From positions 14,395,501 through 14,459,500 of the forward strand of contig CM064427.1 in assembly GCA_032690845.1 (NCBI GenBank): 64,000 nt of DNA, in the 5' to 3' direction. The number at the start of each line of letters is the position of its first letter. The stretch's first letter is position 1. This DNA comes from Eleusine coracana subsp. coracana. Its lineage: Eukaryota > Streptophyta > Magnoliopsida > Poales > Poaceae. The position numbers and the translations under genes are program-made. Positions 21,893 through 32,976 of this stretch are shown here, piece after piece. Under the pieces are notes generated by a model. The model made no database searches. It saw nothing but the letters and a program-made list of their open reading frames with translations, and was not told where the DNA came from.

Positions 21893-22610
21893 AGATTGAT
21901 TGATGCTGAAACAAGGTACACTGAGATTGAAAAATTATGTTTCTGTCTATATTTCTCATATGTGAAGTTGAGGCATTATCTGCTATCGACCGAGTGTGCG
22001 GTGGTATGCAAAGCTGATGTCATCAAGATATGTTATCGGCTCCAATTTTGAAAGGCAGGATTGGTAAGTGGATGCTGGCATTGGCCGAATATGACTTGAC
22101 TTATGAGTCTCCTAAAGCTATCAAGGGTCAGATTCTGGTTGATATGGTGGTGGAACATTGTGGTTCGGATATGTTGATGGTGGAGCCGATGCCGTGGTTA
22201 TTGTTTTTTGATGGTTCTGTATGCAAGAACGGGTGTGGCATCAGGCTCATGATCATATCACCTCGAGGGGCAAGATTTGAATTTGCTTTTACTGTGGAGC
22301 CATCGACTAACAACCAAGTGGAATATAGAGCTATTCTCAAAGGGTTGCGGATTTTGAAGGAAGTTGGAGTCGATTTTGTTGAGGTTGTTGGTGATTCATT
22401 ATTGATACTCGGGCAGCTAGCAGGAGAATTTGAGTGCAAAGATAATATATTGCGATTGTTCTAAGCTGAGTGTCAGAATTTGATACAACACTTCAAAGCA
22501 GTAAGATTCAAGCATGTCTCGAGGGAACAGAATATAGAAGCTAATGATTTGGCACAGAAGGCATCAGACTATCAACTAAATACCAATGGAGTTATTGTTG
22601 ATATAGTCGA
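21893..22610 (+). pseudogene. A RNase H: end of the first domain plus a second (aRNH) domain
   Basis: After a stop at 21890 the first domain ends with RYTEIEKLC and LRHYLLSTEC. A complete second RNase H follows at 22030-22464: PWLLFFDGSVCKNGCGI (Asp), NNQVEYRAILKGLRIL (Glu), VEVVGDSLLILGQLAGEFEC (Asp). It then continues FKHVSREQNIEANDLAQKAS after a stop at 22462. Tat-lineage elements are known for this additional plant-type RNase H; that is established knowledge, and the two domains are read here directly. Confidence 0.8.
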
Positions 22611-23240
22611 TGTCGATGAGGAAGATTGGAGATCCAAAATTATTCAATATCTGAAGGACCCGACTCAACGTACTCCTTGAAAGGTCTGTTACAGGGGTAT
22701 GTTTTACTTGAAGACAAGCTTTATTGTCAGACGATTGATGGTGTGTTATTAAGATGTTTAAATCAAGAAGAAGCCAAAGTTGTTATGTGTGAAGTCCATG
22801 AAGGCATCTGTGGAACACATCAATTGGCCCATAAAATGAGATTGTTGTTGTAAAGGATTGGGTATTATTTGGCCAAGATTGCTTCAAGTATTACAAGGGA
22901 TGTCAAGATTGTCAGAAGTTCGGAGCAATACAGAGAGCACCAACATCGGCTATGAATCCAATTTTTAAGCCATAGCAGTTTAGAAGATAGGGTATGGATA
23001 TGATTGGCCAAATTTATCCAGTATCGAGCAAGGGTTATAAATATATTTTGGCGGCTACCGATTATTTCACAAAGTGGGTTGAAGTGGCACCGATGAAGAA
23101 CATGACAACCAATGACGTGATCATCTTTGTGAAGGAGCATATTATATACAGGTTTGGTGTGCCACAGACTATTACTACTGATCAAGGTTCTGTTTTTCCT
23201 TCAGAAGAGTTTCAAAACTTTGCTGATAATATGGGGAGCA
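22611..23240 (+). pseudogene. A integrase, truncated
   Basis: Zinc-binding N-terminus: CEVHEGICGTHQLAHKM (His pair), then GCQDCQKFG after a stop and frameshift near 22850. The core starts GMDMIGQIYPVSSKGYKYIL (first catalytic Asp), continues TDYFTKWVEVAPMKN and ITTDQGSVFPSEEFQNF (second Asp), and stops at 23240 where C begins. The third catalytic residue (Glu) and the C-terminus are missing. Confidence 0.85.
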
Positions 23241-24141
23241 TAATGAGTACATCACACTCATGGATACACACAACACTCCTTCGACTAAGATGAAAGTTCA
23301 TGTGCATCACCTGAATTTACAGGTGAGATCGTTTCTAATGTTTTTATTATATGGTTTTGAGAATAGATTGCTACCTAATGAATTAATTGTTGTTAGAAAC
23401 CATGGAGATGATGATGAGATAGGTGGGAAGGTGATTGGAGACGTGATGGGCCAGCAAGGACGTCCAAGCCAAGGTAGAGGCCCAAACTAAACCGACTTCG
23501 AGTCTGTTTCGGAGCCCAGGACAAGTCTGCACTAAAACAGATGCCCAGAACGCATACAGACTCGGATTTGGTTGTTCTATATATGCCTGGAAAGATAACG
23601 AAAAGATCTTTCCAACCCAACTGGTCCCATGTCAAAATTCGTCCCAAACCGTCGGCAATCGTCAAAACAAATCGACTTCCAGAATCTGTCCTGGTGCTGT
23701 GACACCATAATCGGTCTTTGGGTCATGTATCGAGTTGAGCCCACTTAGGGCTGCGTCCAGAGGGTCTTTCACGACCCTAGGGTCCTCATATACAGCCGCC
23801 GCCTCTTCATTAGGGTTTGGGTTTTGCTTAGATCAATTCTGTTCATAAACAGTGTCGCTGTTCATCGGTTTGTGAGACCCCAACTTCGAGAGTTTAATCA
23901 TACATCTGCAATTGTGTTGCATTCTTCTTTGTTCTTGCTTGTGTTCTTGATTTGCAGGCAAGGATAAGCCTTCTCGGTGAGGTCAATCATTTTTGAACCG
24001 TTGATAACCAGAGGAGACGTTGTGCTGCGATTGCGGGGTTCAGAACGTGTCGTTCGGAAGCCGGATCGATTTGTGTATCGCCTCCGTCTTAATCAAGATT
24101 ATCAGAACCTGTCGGAAGATTGGAAACCCTTGTCCACATCA
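23241..24141 (+). mobile_element. C 5' LTR
   Basis: It starts TAATGAGTACATCACACTC (family start TGATGAG; the same TA change is in the 3' copy) and ends TGTCCACATCA, 901 bp. It carries CATATACAG where the array LTR has TATATACAG, and a telo-box-like ATTAGGGTTTGGG at about 23812. A stretch at about 23831-23926 matches the solo LTR and array better than C's own 3' LTR. Confidence 0.82.
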
Positions 24142-24156
24142 AGTGATAATCAGAGC
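24142..24156 (+). other. C primer-binding site, initiator-Met-type variant
   Basis: AGTGATAATCAGAGC follows the LTR end at once. It resembles the common TGGTATCAGAGC site (initiator-Met tRNA) with an extra A and a G-to-A change. Confidence 0.6.
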
Positions 24157-25165
24157 TTCAGGTACACCGTTAGGTTTGCCCTTATCCTTGTTATTTTGTT
24201 CAATCCTAGAGTCCAGAAAATTGCCCTACAAAAATATTTGTTCGTCATGTTTCCGCTGTCCTACACCCCTCTTGTACCTTGTAATTTTCAGTTTAGTTTG
24301 GTTTTCTAAATTTTAGTCCCTACAAGGTCATTGTGTTGCTGGTCTAGTGCTTGTTCTTTGATCTTGTTTGAGTCGTGCATATCCTTGTCATAGACAAACA
24401 AGGGAAAAATCAGTGTTGCATATGTTTAGATAATAGTATTGCTGGAATTATGTGCACTAAATATTTCTTTAACACCTAGCCTTCTACTTTCGTGTGCAAA
24501 AGAAAATTAGAGTGCTCTGCTGCTGTCTCATTGTGATCAAAAGCCAACCAATTAGTGCTTGATCTTGTTATAGAAGTTTGTTTTAGTTGTGCTATTACAA
24601 GAATCCTTTTGCTGCAGTTGTAGTAAGAAAAAAAAATATTCTGGGGTTCCATTGGTTGTAAAACTTGTAATACCTTGCTGCAGTTCTAATTCTCAAGAAA
24701 AGAAAAGAAAAAAAGGCAAAAGTGCACAAGAGAAAAAGCCGCACAAAAAAAAGGAAGTAGAAAAAAGAAAAGATACAAATTCAGAATTGCTTGCATCCTT
24801 TGTGTCCTTTGTTGAGTCATTTGCTTGCTTGCTTGAACTAGGTCCGAGACAAGTTTAGGCCTGTGACATAGACTAGCTTGGGACTATTATTCAGTTTTGC
24901 AACTTCTGAATTGAAATTTTGCTAATCCTTGCTACCTAATATTGCCTATCCAAGCTCCATATATTTCCTTCTGAACAAGCACAATTATTTTTGACTCTCG
25001 CAATCATCAGTTCACACTCTCCAAGGTATTCTTTGCTTGTTGTAATTAAGAATTTTGTAAGAGCTTGATAAGATGCTTCCCTTTGCTTGTTGAGAGTTTA
25101 CACTATGATCACATAGTAGTGATAGGAAAATATATTTTCGTGTGTTTTCTTGTTTGCTACTAACA
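24157..25165. other. C leader, non-coding
   Basis: No convincing gene. A-rich stretch with AAGAAAAAAAAAT at about 24627 and an AAGAAAAGAAAAAAAGG run at about 24699, and TGCTTGC-rich DNA after it. Part of it (24661 on) is duplicated at 27469. Long untranslated leaders are usual in non-autonomous elements. Confidence 0.6.
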
Positions 25166-26635
25166 ATGACAGGTTACGCCACTCATGGTGATGATTCAAC
25201 GTCGTCTAATGAGAACAATATGAGTGATGTAGTACAAAGAGTGCTCAGTCCTCAAATGGAGAAGGTAGAGCAAAATCAATTGAACAATTTATTTCCGACT
25301 CACTTTGTTGTCAAGGATCGACGTTGTCATGTTATCATGGATGGAGAGCAATATCGCAAGTTTAGAATTAGTAGAGAAGCTTGGATTGACAACACAGCCA
25401 CACCTATGTCCATACTACATCCAGTGGGTAAATTCTTTTGGTAAGATAAAGGTAGATAAAATTGCACGCATTGAATTTTTTATTGGTTCTTATAAGGATA
25501 GTGCAGAATTTGATATAGTACCTATGCAAGCATGTCATTTGTTATTGAGTAAACCTTGGATTATTAGAAATAATGCTTCGCACAATACCATTATAAATAG
25601 CTACTCATTTAAATACAATGGTAGAAGAGTTACTCTTAAACCTATGACCGCTGCTGAAATTTTAGAAGAGGATCAACAAAGGCTTGAAAGGAGAAAGAAT
25701 GAACCGTTTAGGAAAGAATGGACTGTTTCAAATGTTGCAACACTTACATCAAAATATGAATTAGATGATGAACATATTTCCTTGCCTCTTGTTGTAACTA
25801 ATACATTTCAGGTTCTACACAAAGAAGAGGATAGTGAGAAAGATGAAGAACATGTTGTTGCTTCAGGTAAGAGCTTTCTTGATGTGATGAATTGTTCCAA
25901 TAATCTTGTTGTATTGGAACCTTGTCTTGATTTGCCTTTGCCACAAGTTGATCTATCTACCGATCCTTGTGATAAAGAGGAGTTGTGTGCCACTGCTTCA
26001 CTTATACCTTTGCCACAACAAATGAATAAGTTTGATGTTTTTGCTTATGATTCACCTACTAGTGCAGAAATAACATGTGAAAAGGATGAGCAGAAATTAT
26101 TGTCTTCTCTAAATACTTTGGGTTATATTGAATTTGATGTTCTTTGTGATCTAAATACTGTGGAGAAGCAAATCTTTTCTCAAACTGAATTACCTTTACT
26201 AACAAGAAACAAATTTTATGCTATAGGAAACTATGATCATAGAGGTGTATTTATGGTGCATAAAGTTTATATTTGCTCAAACATGAATACTCCTTGTGTT
26301 GTACAATCAAATAATGAACTAGAAAACTGCAATAACAATTACCATATCATGTCATATTTTTCTAGTGTTTTTAAGATCACACATTTGCCATCTTGTCATA
26401 AGAGTGAGAATGACGTTCATATTACTGAGCAAGTTTTCAAAGAGGTCATTAATTTGCATGGCATGCCTTCTATTGTGGTTTCACATTATGATGATAATTT
26501 TTATAACACATATAAACACGAGGTGCATCCCAAGTTTGGGAATAGTTCTATATTTTATATTTCAGATTTGAGATCACTATTGGGAGAAAGAGATGGGATC
26601 GAGTCGACGACGACTCTAATTCAAAAGGGGGAGAA
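25166..26635 (+). pseudogene. C chimeric ORF: gag/protease-like start, unknown middle, integrase-like end
   Basis: ATG 25166 opens a frame MTGYATHGDDSTSS; after about 60 residues it shifts into a long frame open to 26885. The protease-like part has VEKLGLTTQPH, IARIEFFIGSYKDSAEFDIV and MQACHLLLSKPW, typical of plant gypsy proteases, but the catalytic loop is damaged at the frameshift (25330-25350). About 250 unrecognised residues follow. The end has FKEVINLHGMPSIVVSHYDD, close to the integrase motif around the second Asp. RT and RNase H are absent. The frame runs into the LTR. Long openness without RT suggests either a young deletion derivative or selection; I favour the former. Confidence 0.6.
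26621..26635 (+). other. C polypurine tract
   Basis: TCAAAAGGGGGAGAA directly precedes the 3' LTR start TAATGAG. Confidence 0.8.
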
Positions 26636-27468
26636 TAATGAGTATATCACACTCACGGATACACACAACACTCCTTCGACTAAGATGAAAGTTCATGTGC
26701 ATCACCTGAATTTACAGGTGAGATCGTTTCTAATGTTTTTATTATATGGTTTTGAGAATAGATTGCTACCTAATAAATTAATTGTTGTTAGAAACCATGG
26801 AGATGATGATGAGATAGCTGGGAAGGTGATTGGAGACGTGATGGGCCAGCAAGGACGTCCAAGCCAAGGTGGAGGCCCAAACTAAACCGACTTCGAGTCT
26901 GTTTCGGAGCCCAGAACTAGTCTGCACTAAAACGGATGCCTAGGACGCATACGGACTCGGATTTGGTCGTTCTATATATGTCTGGAAAGATAACGAAAAG
27001 ATCTTTCCAACCCATCCGGTCCCATGTCAAAATTCGTCCTGAGCCATCGGCAATCGTTGAAACAAATCGACTTCCAGAATCTGTCCTGGTGCTGGGACAC
27101 CATAATCGGTCTTTGGGCCATGTATCGAGTTGAGCCCACTTAGGGCTACGTCCACGGGGTCGTGCACGACCCTAGGGTCCTCATATACAGCCGCCGCCTC
27201 TTCATTAGGGTTTGGGTTTTGCTTAGATTATTCTGTTGATAACAGTTTTGCCGTTTGATCGGTTTGTGAGACTCCAACTTGTGAGATTCATCGTATACTT
27301 GCAAATTTGGTTGCATTCTTCTTTGTTCTTGCTTGTGTTCTTGATTTGCAGGCAAGGATAAGCCTTCTCGGCGAGGTCAATCATTCTTAAACGGTTGATG
27401 ACCAGAGGAGACGTTGTGCTGCGATTGCGGGGTTCAGAACGTGTCGTTCGGAAGCCGGATCGATTTGT
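26636..27468 (+). mobile_element. C 3' LTR, lacking its last about 75 bp
   Basis: It matches the 5' LTR from TAATGAGTATATCACACTC to CGGATCGATTTGT, then passes directly into C interior sequence. The joint shares TTGT between LTR (27465-27468) and interior (24656-24659). Confidence 0.82.
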
Positions 27469-28470
27469 AAAACTTGTAATACCTTGCTGTAGTTCTAATT
27501 CTCAAGAAAAGAAAAGAAAAAGGCAAAAGTGCACAAGAGAAAAAGCCGCACAAAAAAAAGGAAGTAGAAAAAAGAAAAGATATAAATTCAGAATTGCTTG
27601 CATCCTTTGTGTCCTTTGTTGAGTCATTTGCTTGCTTGCTTGAACTAGGTTCGAGACAAGTTTAGGCCTGTGACATAGACTAGCTTGGGACTATTATTCA
27701 GTTTTGCAACTTCTGAATTGAAATTTCGCTAATCCTTGCTACCTAATATTGCCTATCCAAGCTCCATATATTTCCTTCTGAACAGGCATAAATTTTTTTG
27801 ACTCTTGCAATCATCAGTTCACACTCTCCAAGGTATCCTTTGCTTGTTGTAATTAAGAACTTTGTAAGAGCTTGATAAGATGCTTCCCTTTGCTTGTTGA
27901 GAGTTTACACTGTGATCACATAGTAGTGATAGGAAAATATACTTTCGTGTGTTTTGTTGTTTGCTACTAACAATGACAGGTTAGGCCACTCATGGTGATG
28001 ATTCAACGTCGTCTAATGAGAACAATATGAGTGATGTAGTACAAAGAGTGCTCAGTCCTCAAATGGAGAAGGTAGAGCAAAATCAATTGAACAATTTATT
28101 TCAGACTCACTTTGTTGTCAAGGATCGACGTTGTCGTGTTATCATGGATGAAGAGCAATATCGCAAGTTTAGAATTAGTAGAGAAGCTTGGATTGACAAC
28201 ACAGCCACGCCGATGTCCATACTACATCCAGTGGGTAAATTCTTTTGGTAAGATAAAGGTAGATAAAATTGCACGCATTGAATTTTTTTATTGGTTCTTA
28301 TAAGGATAGTGCAGAATTTGATATAGTACCTATGCAAGCATGTCATTTGTTATTGAGTAAACCTTGGATTATTACAAATAATGCTTCGCACAATACCATT
28401 ATAAATAGCTACTCATTTAAATACAATGGTAGAAGAGTTACTCTTAATCCTATGACCGCTGCTGAAATTT
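27469..28470 (+). mobile_element. C second partial interior copy
   Basis: It repeats 24661-25666 with few changes: the same A-rich block, the same ORF start (now with TAG as the fourth codon) and the same protease-like segment, again frameshifted (extra T near 28287). It ends at GCTGCTGAAATT, where the antisense gene remnant begins. It is useful as an independent copy for dating. Confidence 0.8.
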
Positions 28471-29517
28471 CTGCATGGGCTATTTCTTTGTTCTTTGCCT
28501 CCAAAGCCGCATGAATTGTTTCTCGTTCCCTTTGCCTAGAGATTTGAGCCCGAAGGAAAGCATGTCAGAATGAATTATAGTAAAATAATAAGTTGATTTA
28601 AAAGCAGACGCGCTTACTATTGTCTCTGGAGGAGTAGGAGGTCTTTGAGCATCGGCTGTCGAAGTGTCAATAGGGATTAAAGCCTGGGCAGCCGATGATA
28701 AGAATGCCTGAGGATATAAAAGGTTAGAACATGCAAGATGAAATGATGGAATTTTTAAGAGTAGTACTTGTGGATCGACCCATGAAATGATGGCTAGTGT
28801 CGGTGAAGATGACTCGGCAGTGTTTTGTACTTAAGCTTCATCAGAACATGCTGTATCGACATCCTGAGAGTCGATGGAGATTGTGCACGCTGAAGATAGA
28901 TCTGATAAAGTTGCACTGCTAGATCGACTCCCGGGGCTGCATACAATTTCCTGAAAGGGAAAATTGAAGGTGAAAAATGTGCTGCAAAGACAGAATTTAA
29001 ATGAAAGGAAAGACTTTATTACTGTGGCCACTTAAGAGGATTGTTCTGTCGGTTCAGGGGGAATCGACTCTTCTACTATTGGAGCTGTGACTATGGGATT
29101 CGATGAAATGACAAGGGTCGATGGTGGAACCTGAACAAAAGTTTTACAAAGTTAGAAAAGAAAGGCGAAACCAATGTGAGTTCAAGTATGTTACCTGTAC
29201 AGCGTGAGCAAGCCAAATAACGACTTCTTGAGCCAATTCTTGAAGGACGGCCGAAGTCGATGGAGTGGGCTGATGATCAGAAGAAAATTAAGGATTAGTG
29301 ATATGGATGCAAAGGTTGAAAGGAATTAAAATTAATACCTGTGCTACTCGTGTGGGAGCCACCGGAGTCCATGAGGCTGTAGCGACCCTGGCCCGTTTTT
29401 GTTGCTCAGCCGCCTGAGTCGATTGAGTTGAAGAGCCATCTTTTCGTTTCTTAACCACATCCTTTCGAATTGTTTTCTTCAAGTCTCAGCCCCTAAGGAG
29501 TTGAGACGGAGTTGGAG
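28471..29517 (-). pseudogene. Antisense gene remnant, 3' exons (probable plant-mobile-domain gene)
   Basis: On minus, exons separated by GT...AG introns can be read: 29517-29339 (RKDVVKKRKDGSSTQSTQAA, then VAPTRVAQ), 29269-29195 (AVLQELAQEVVIWLAHAVQ), 29130-29023 (VPPSTLVISSNPIVTAPIVE), 28950-28768 (EIVCSPGSRSSSATLSDLSS), 28707-28618 (AFLSSAAQALIPIDTS), and 28535-28471 (EAKNKEIAHA, cut by C). The protein part is Ser/Thr/Pro-rich and low complexity. In-frame stops occur in the 29130-29023 and 28950-28768 exons. It is continuous with 55986-56567 across element D. Splice pattern seen; identity of the gene is inference from the 5' exon. Confidence 0.55.
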
Positions 29518-31653
29518 TGTCACACCCAATTTTAAGGCCAAAACCGAATGCTTCTGTATACGTGCCCAGGATCAAGTTTTCACACATACAGGACAAAAGT
29601 GAAATGATAGTAAAACCAATGTCATTATTATTATTATATCATACCGTTATTACATAGTCTGGATTACATCAAGAAGATAAAAGAAACAACGGAAGACTCC
29701 AGAACGCCACAGGCAGTCAACCGAGGGTCGCACTCCTAGTCGAAGTAGTCCTCATCGGCGTAGTCCATCTCGCCAGCGTCGTCTGAGCAGCAGTAATATA
29801 GCAACAACAACAGAGAAAACTATAACGCGTGAGTACATAAAGTACTCAGCAAGTGGGGGAAAGTTATGACATGCAGGCTAAATCAAAAATAGGCTTGACA
29901 GAGGTTTACTGCACTACGCATCCTAAGACTCAAGTATACAAGCATCCTATTTACTAAGTGAAAGTAGCCCCACAGGTTAACCACCTGTCCAACACTATCG
30001 ATTGCCCAGCAATAGCAAGCCTATGAGTTACCCACCCATACCAGAACACTACAGGTTACCCAACTATAGCTACCACCCAAATTGTGTTACCCACCAGATC
30101 CACCCTAGTATCCATCTAATCATGTGAGGATCCAGGCCGCTCATGACCATGAGCATGGCTGTTATAATAGTTTTACACTCTGAAGAGGTTGCACAACTTT
30201 ACCCATAGGTTGGTGATTCCATCGCTATTTAGCGACTAAAGTCTCCCTGTTGCCAACACACTACCGTAGGTGTGAGGCCAGGAGATCACCACGTGATCTT
30301 TCAAAGCACTCCCCAGCCTACAAAACATCCATGCTAAGGTTTCACCGCTGTGGGATTAACCATCCCTACAGAAGCCCCCTCTGGCGCCGTGGCTAGAAGC
30401 ATACCCTTCATCGCCTAAGGCCAAAAGTAACCCTCTCGTCCTCCTTCCTCGAATGCCCGCAAAACTAGGAAGACATCTACTACTAAACCACGCCTACCCA
30501 TATCAGCTCTGTGTTTTGCGCTGTTTTCCTAGGTGGTCGCTCCATGAATTTGGTTTTTATGACCATAAGCAGGTACTACCGTAAACCAAACAGTACATTA
30601 CCCATACCTGTGCATACCTGCACCATCCTCAACATCCTCCTGCTTGGGTCATCTAAATTACCCAAATGATAATTAGGTTCAAGTAAATATTAGTCAAGTT
30701 TATTATTCATTTTATACCCCAAAGTACTGCACTAGCATGATGTACCCATACTCATCTACCAAACCCAAACCAGGCGACAAGGACGGGATAAATCAATTTC
30801 TAGTCAACCCTAACATAGGATTCAAATTTAGACAAGCATGCATGAAAAGTAAACTAATATTCTTAATAGGTGCAATATGGTGAAGGACACTTGCCTTGTT
30901 CTCCCGCTAGCTTCTGCTCAAACTCAAAGTCCTGGAAATTCTGGAGCTGCTCCTCTTCTAATATCGATAAATACCAAAAAAGTAAAGCACAGACAAATAA
31001 GGAACAGTACACAAACCATTTCCTAATGACTATGAAAATAGTATCAAAGATAGTACGCGGTCCTACGATTCCGTGAGCGCAAAAATCACCTAAATCGGAG
31101 TTACAGTTGAAAAGTTATGCTAGTTTGAAATTTTATGGGCTAAAAGGTAAAAATAGCAAGGTTTAGGGACCTATTTGTAATTTAATTAAATTATAGGGAC
31201 TAAAGTGTAAATTAGTAGGACTGAAAAATAATTACTAAAAAGTCTAGGGTTGTTTCTACAAAATTTTAGGACCTAAACTTAATTTTTATTAAGTATAGGG
31301 GCCTAGGTGCAAAAAGACAGGGTAAAAATTAAATTCAGGGGTGTTTCTATAAATTTCCAGGGCCAAAATAATATTTATAAAAAGTTCAGGGGTTAAAATA
31401 TAAATTACTAAAAGTTCTGAAAAAGATTGGGATAAAAATCTTATTAAATAAAAGATCAGGGCCTAACTTTAAAAAGGGCATTTTCCTGGAATTTATTGGA
31501 ATTAAATTAAATCCTAAAAGTGGTGGACCGGGTCCATGGGGTTCGTGGACCGGGCATTGACCCGTGGTCCACGGTCTATGGTGGACCAGGCTCATACCCC
31601 TTCGGGGTCTTCTAATCCGGACCGTAGATCGGGAAGTCAACGGCTCAAGGGGC

Positions 31654-31676
31654 GGGGGGGGGGGGGGGGGGGGGGG
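31654..31676 (+). repeat. Homopolymer of 23 G in D 3' LTR
   Basis: An uninterrupted run of 23 G. The 5' LTR has G7-T-G13 at the same place (54693-54713). It may form a quadruplex, and its length may also be a sequencing or assembly uncertainty. Confidence 0.85.
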
Positions 31677-32140
31677 TCGGGTGTGTGCGGCGGCTGACGG
31701 CGGGATACGCGGTGGCGGCGGCGGAGGCCTCGACGGAGATCGGCCGCAAGGGCCTTCCGGTGGTCGGATCCCTGCCACAAGAGGTCTGGGAGGGAGAGGG
31801 AAGCGCGGGAGTTCTCACCGCGGGGTCGCGCGCGGCTGGGAAGGGCCGGGAGCGGATTGTTGACGGAGACCGGCGGCAGCGCAGGATGGGGCTCGCCGGA
31901 GTTCATCGAAGGCGGCGCTTCGGGCGTCGGCTTCTTGTCGCGATAGAACAGGGAAAGAGAGGGGAGCGAGGGGATGCTCACCGTGCCGTCGTGCGGGCGC
32001 GGGGAGGGCTCGAGGCAGGTCGGCGATGGAGGAAGGCGGCAGCGGTCACTGGAGGTCGTTGGGCACGGGGTTCCGAGGATCGTGGGAGTGAGGAGGAGTG
32101 AGAGGAGGGAGCAGCGGGGCAAGGCGGAGCCGACTCTCGG

Positions 32141-32147
32141 TTTTATA
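32141..32147 (-). promoter_or_regulatory. D 3' LTR TATA box
   Basis: TATAAAA on minus (CCCTATAAAACCGAGAG). The corresponding place in the 5' LTR (near 55178-55184) reads TATGAAA. Confidence 0.6.
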
Positions 32148-32960
32148 GGGGGCAGTGGGGAGGGGAGAGGGGAGGCGAGCAGCTAGCTCGGCGGAAATCA
32201 ATGGCCGCCGGTGGCCATTGATGGGCGTGAGTGCGCGGGAGTGCACGTTTAAGGGTGGGAAGTGGGGAAGGGGAAACGGGGAAGCGCGCGGGTGCTTTTG
32301 GTGCCGCTTCGGGGAACCAGGGAGGCGGGGAGGAGGGGAGACGGCGGTTACCGATCGGTGGCGGGGAGAGAAGAGAGAGAGAGGCTGGAGGAGGAAGACG
32401 GGCGGGGTGGGGCCAGCTTGTCAGCGAGCACGGGCCGGGCCGGGCTGGTGAGGGAGCTGGGCTGCGGAGCTGACTGGGTCGCGGGGGTGAGCTGGGTCGC
32501 GGGAGCGCTGCGCGTGCTGGGCCAGCGGACGGGGTGGGCTGGCAATTGGCGGGGGCGGGTGGGCCGCGGAGCTGGCAGGCTGAAAGAAGAAGGGGAGGGG
32601 AAAAGGAGAGAGGGGGAGGGGAAAGAGAAAATGGGCTAAGGGAGGGAAGTGGCCCATGAGCCAGGAAAAATTCCTTTTTCATTCCAAATTCTTTTCTAAA
32701 TACTTTTCAAAATTGTTTTAAAAAAATTCTAACTATTTCTAAATCAATTTCTAGTCAAATTTTAAATACTTTTTTCACACCAATAAAAATCCTAATGCAT
32801 ACTATCCAGCATGAATGCAACAATACAAAAAGAATAATAATTTTAATTACTTAATTTAATAAATCAGGAAAATAATCTTTGTAGCTAAAGAAAAATATTA
32901 ACACCCTAATAAAAGTAGGAAAATTAATCATTTGCAAAATATGAAAATTAGGGTGTTACA

Positions 32961-32976
32961 AACCTACCCCCCTTAG
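32961..32976 (-). other. D polypurine tract
   Basis: On minus CCTAAGGGGGGTAGGTT leads straight into the LTR start TGTAACACCC. It overlaps the end of the integrase frame. Confidence 0.8.

Larger units (their letters stand above)
7596..23240 (+). mobile_element. Element A: Tat-like Ty3/gypsy retrotransposon, interrupted and 3'-truncated
   Basis: Parts on +: LTR 7596-8956, PBS, gag 9004-10563, gag end to integrase 19183-23240. Element B (10564-19182) sits between the two halves of gag: the left half ends in an acidic stretch ending QDV and the right half starts DMAEW, matching B's own uninterrupted gag at that point. Dual RNase H domains (see 21893-22610) support the Tat lineage. The rest of the integrase and the 3' LTR are absent, lost at the C junction. 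The antisense gene remnant at 28471-29517/55986-56567 may be A's own. Confidence 0.83.
23241..28470 (+). mobile_element. Element C: non-autonomous LTR retrotransposon, rearranged
   Basis: Order: LTR 23241-24141, PBS, leader, chimeric ORF, PPT, shortened LTR 26636-27468, then a second partial copy of the interior 27469-28470. The second interior copy starts at the equivalent of 24661 and stops at the equivalent of about 25666. It belongs to the same family as the solo LTR and the large array. The left border cuts A's integrase; the right border cuts the antisense gene remnant, so DNA between them was probably lost. No TSD found. Confidence 0.82.
29518..32960 (-). mobile_element. D 3' LTR
   Basis: On minus TGTAACACCC...GGGTGTGACA. 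The + side 31500-32650 is very GC-rich and gives long meaningless ORFs on both strands. TATA box at 32147-32141 (minus), G-run at 31654-31676. This copy is uninterrupted and shows the empty site of the array insertion at about 30026-30045. Confidence 0.93.

Noticed and set aside
24589..24858. Lys-rich 89-residue frame in the C leader
   Set aside because: A product of an A-rich block; the second copy at 27469 has indels in the A-runs that change the frame.
31564..32682. Long overlapping frames on both strands in D LTR (also 54580-55811)
   Set aside because: GC-rich DNA lacks stops in all frames; products are Gly/Arg or Pro/Ser/Ala-rich and the region is LTR.
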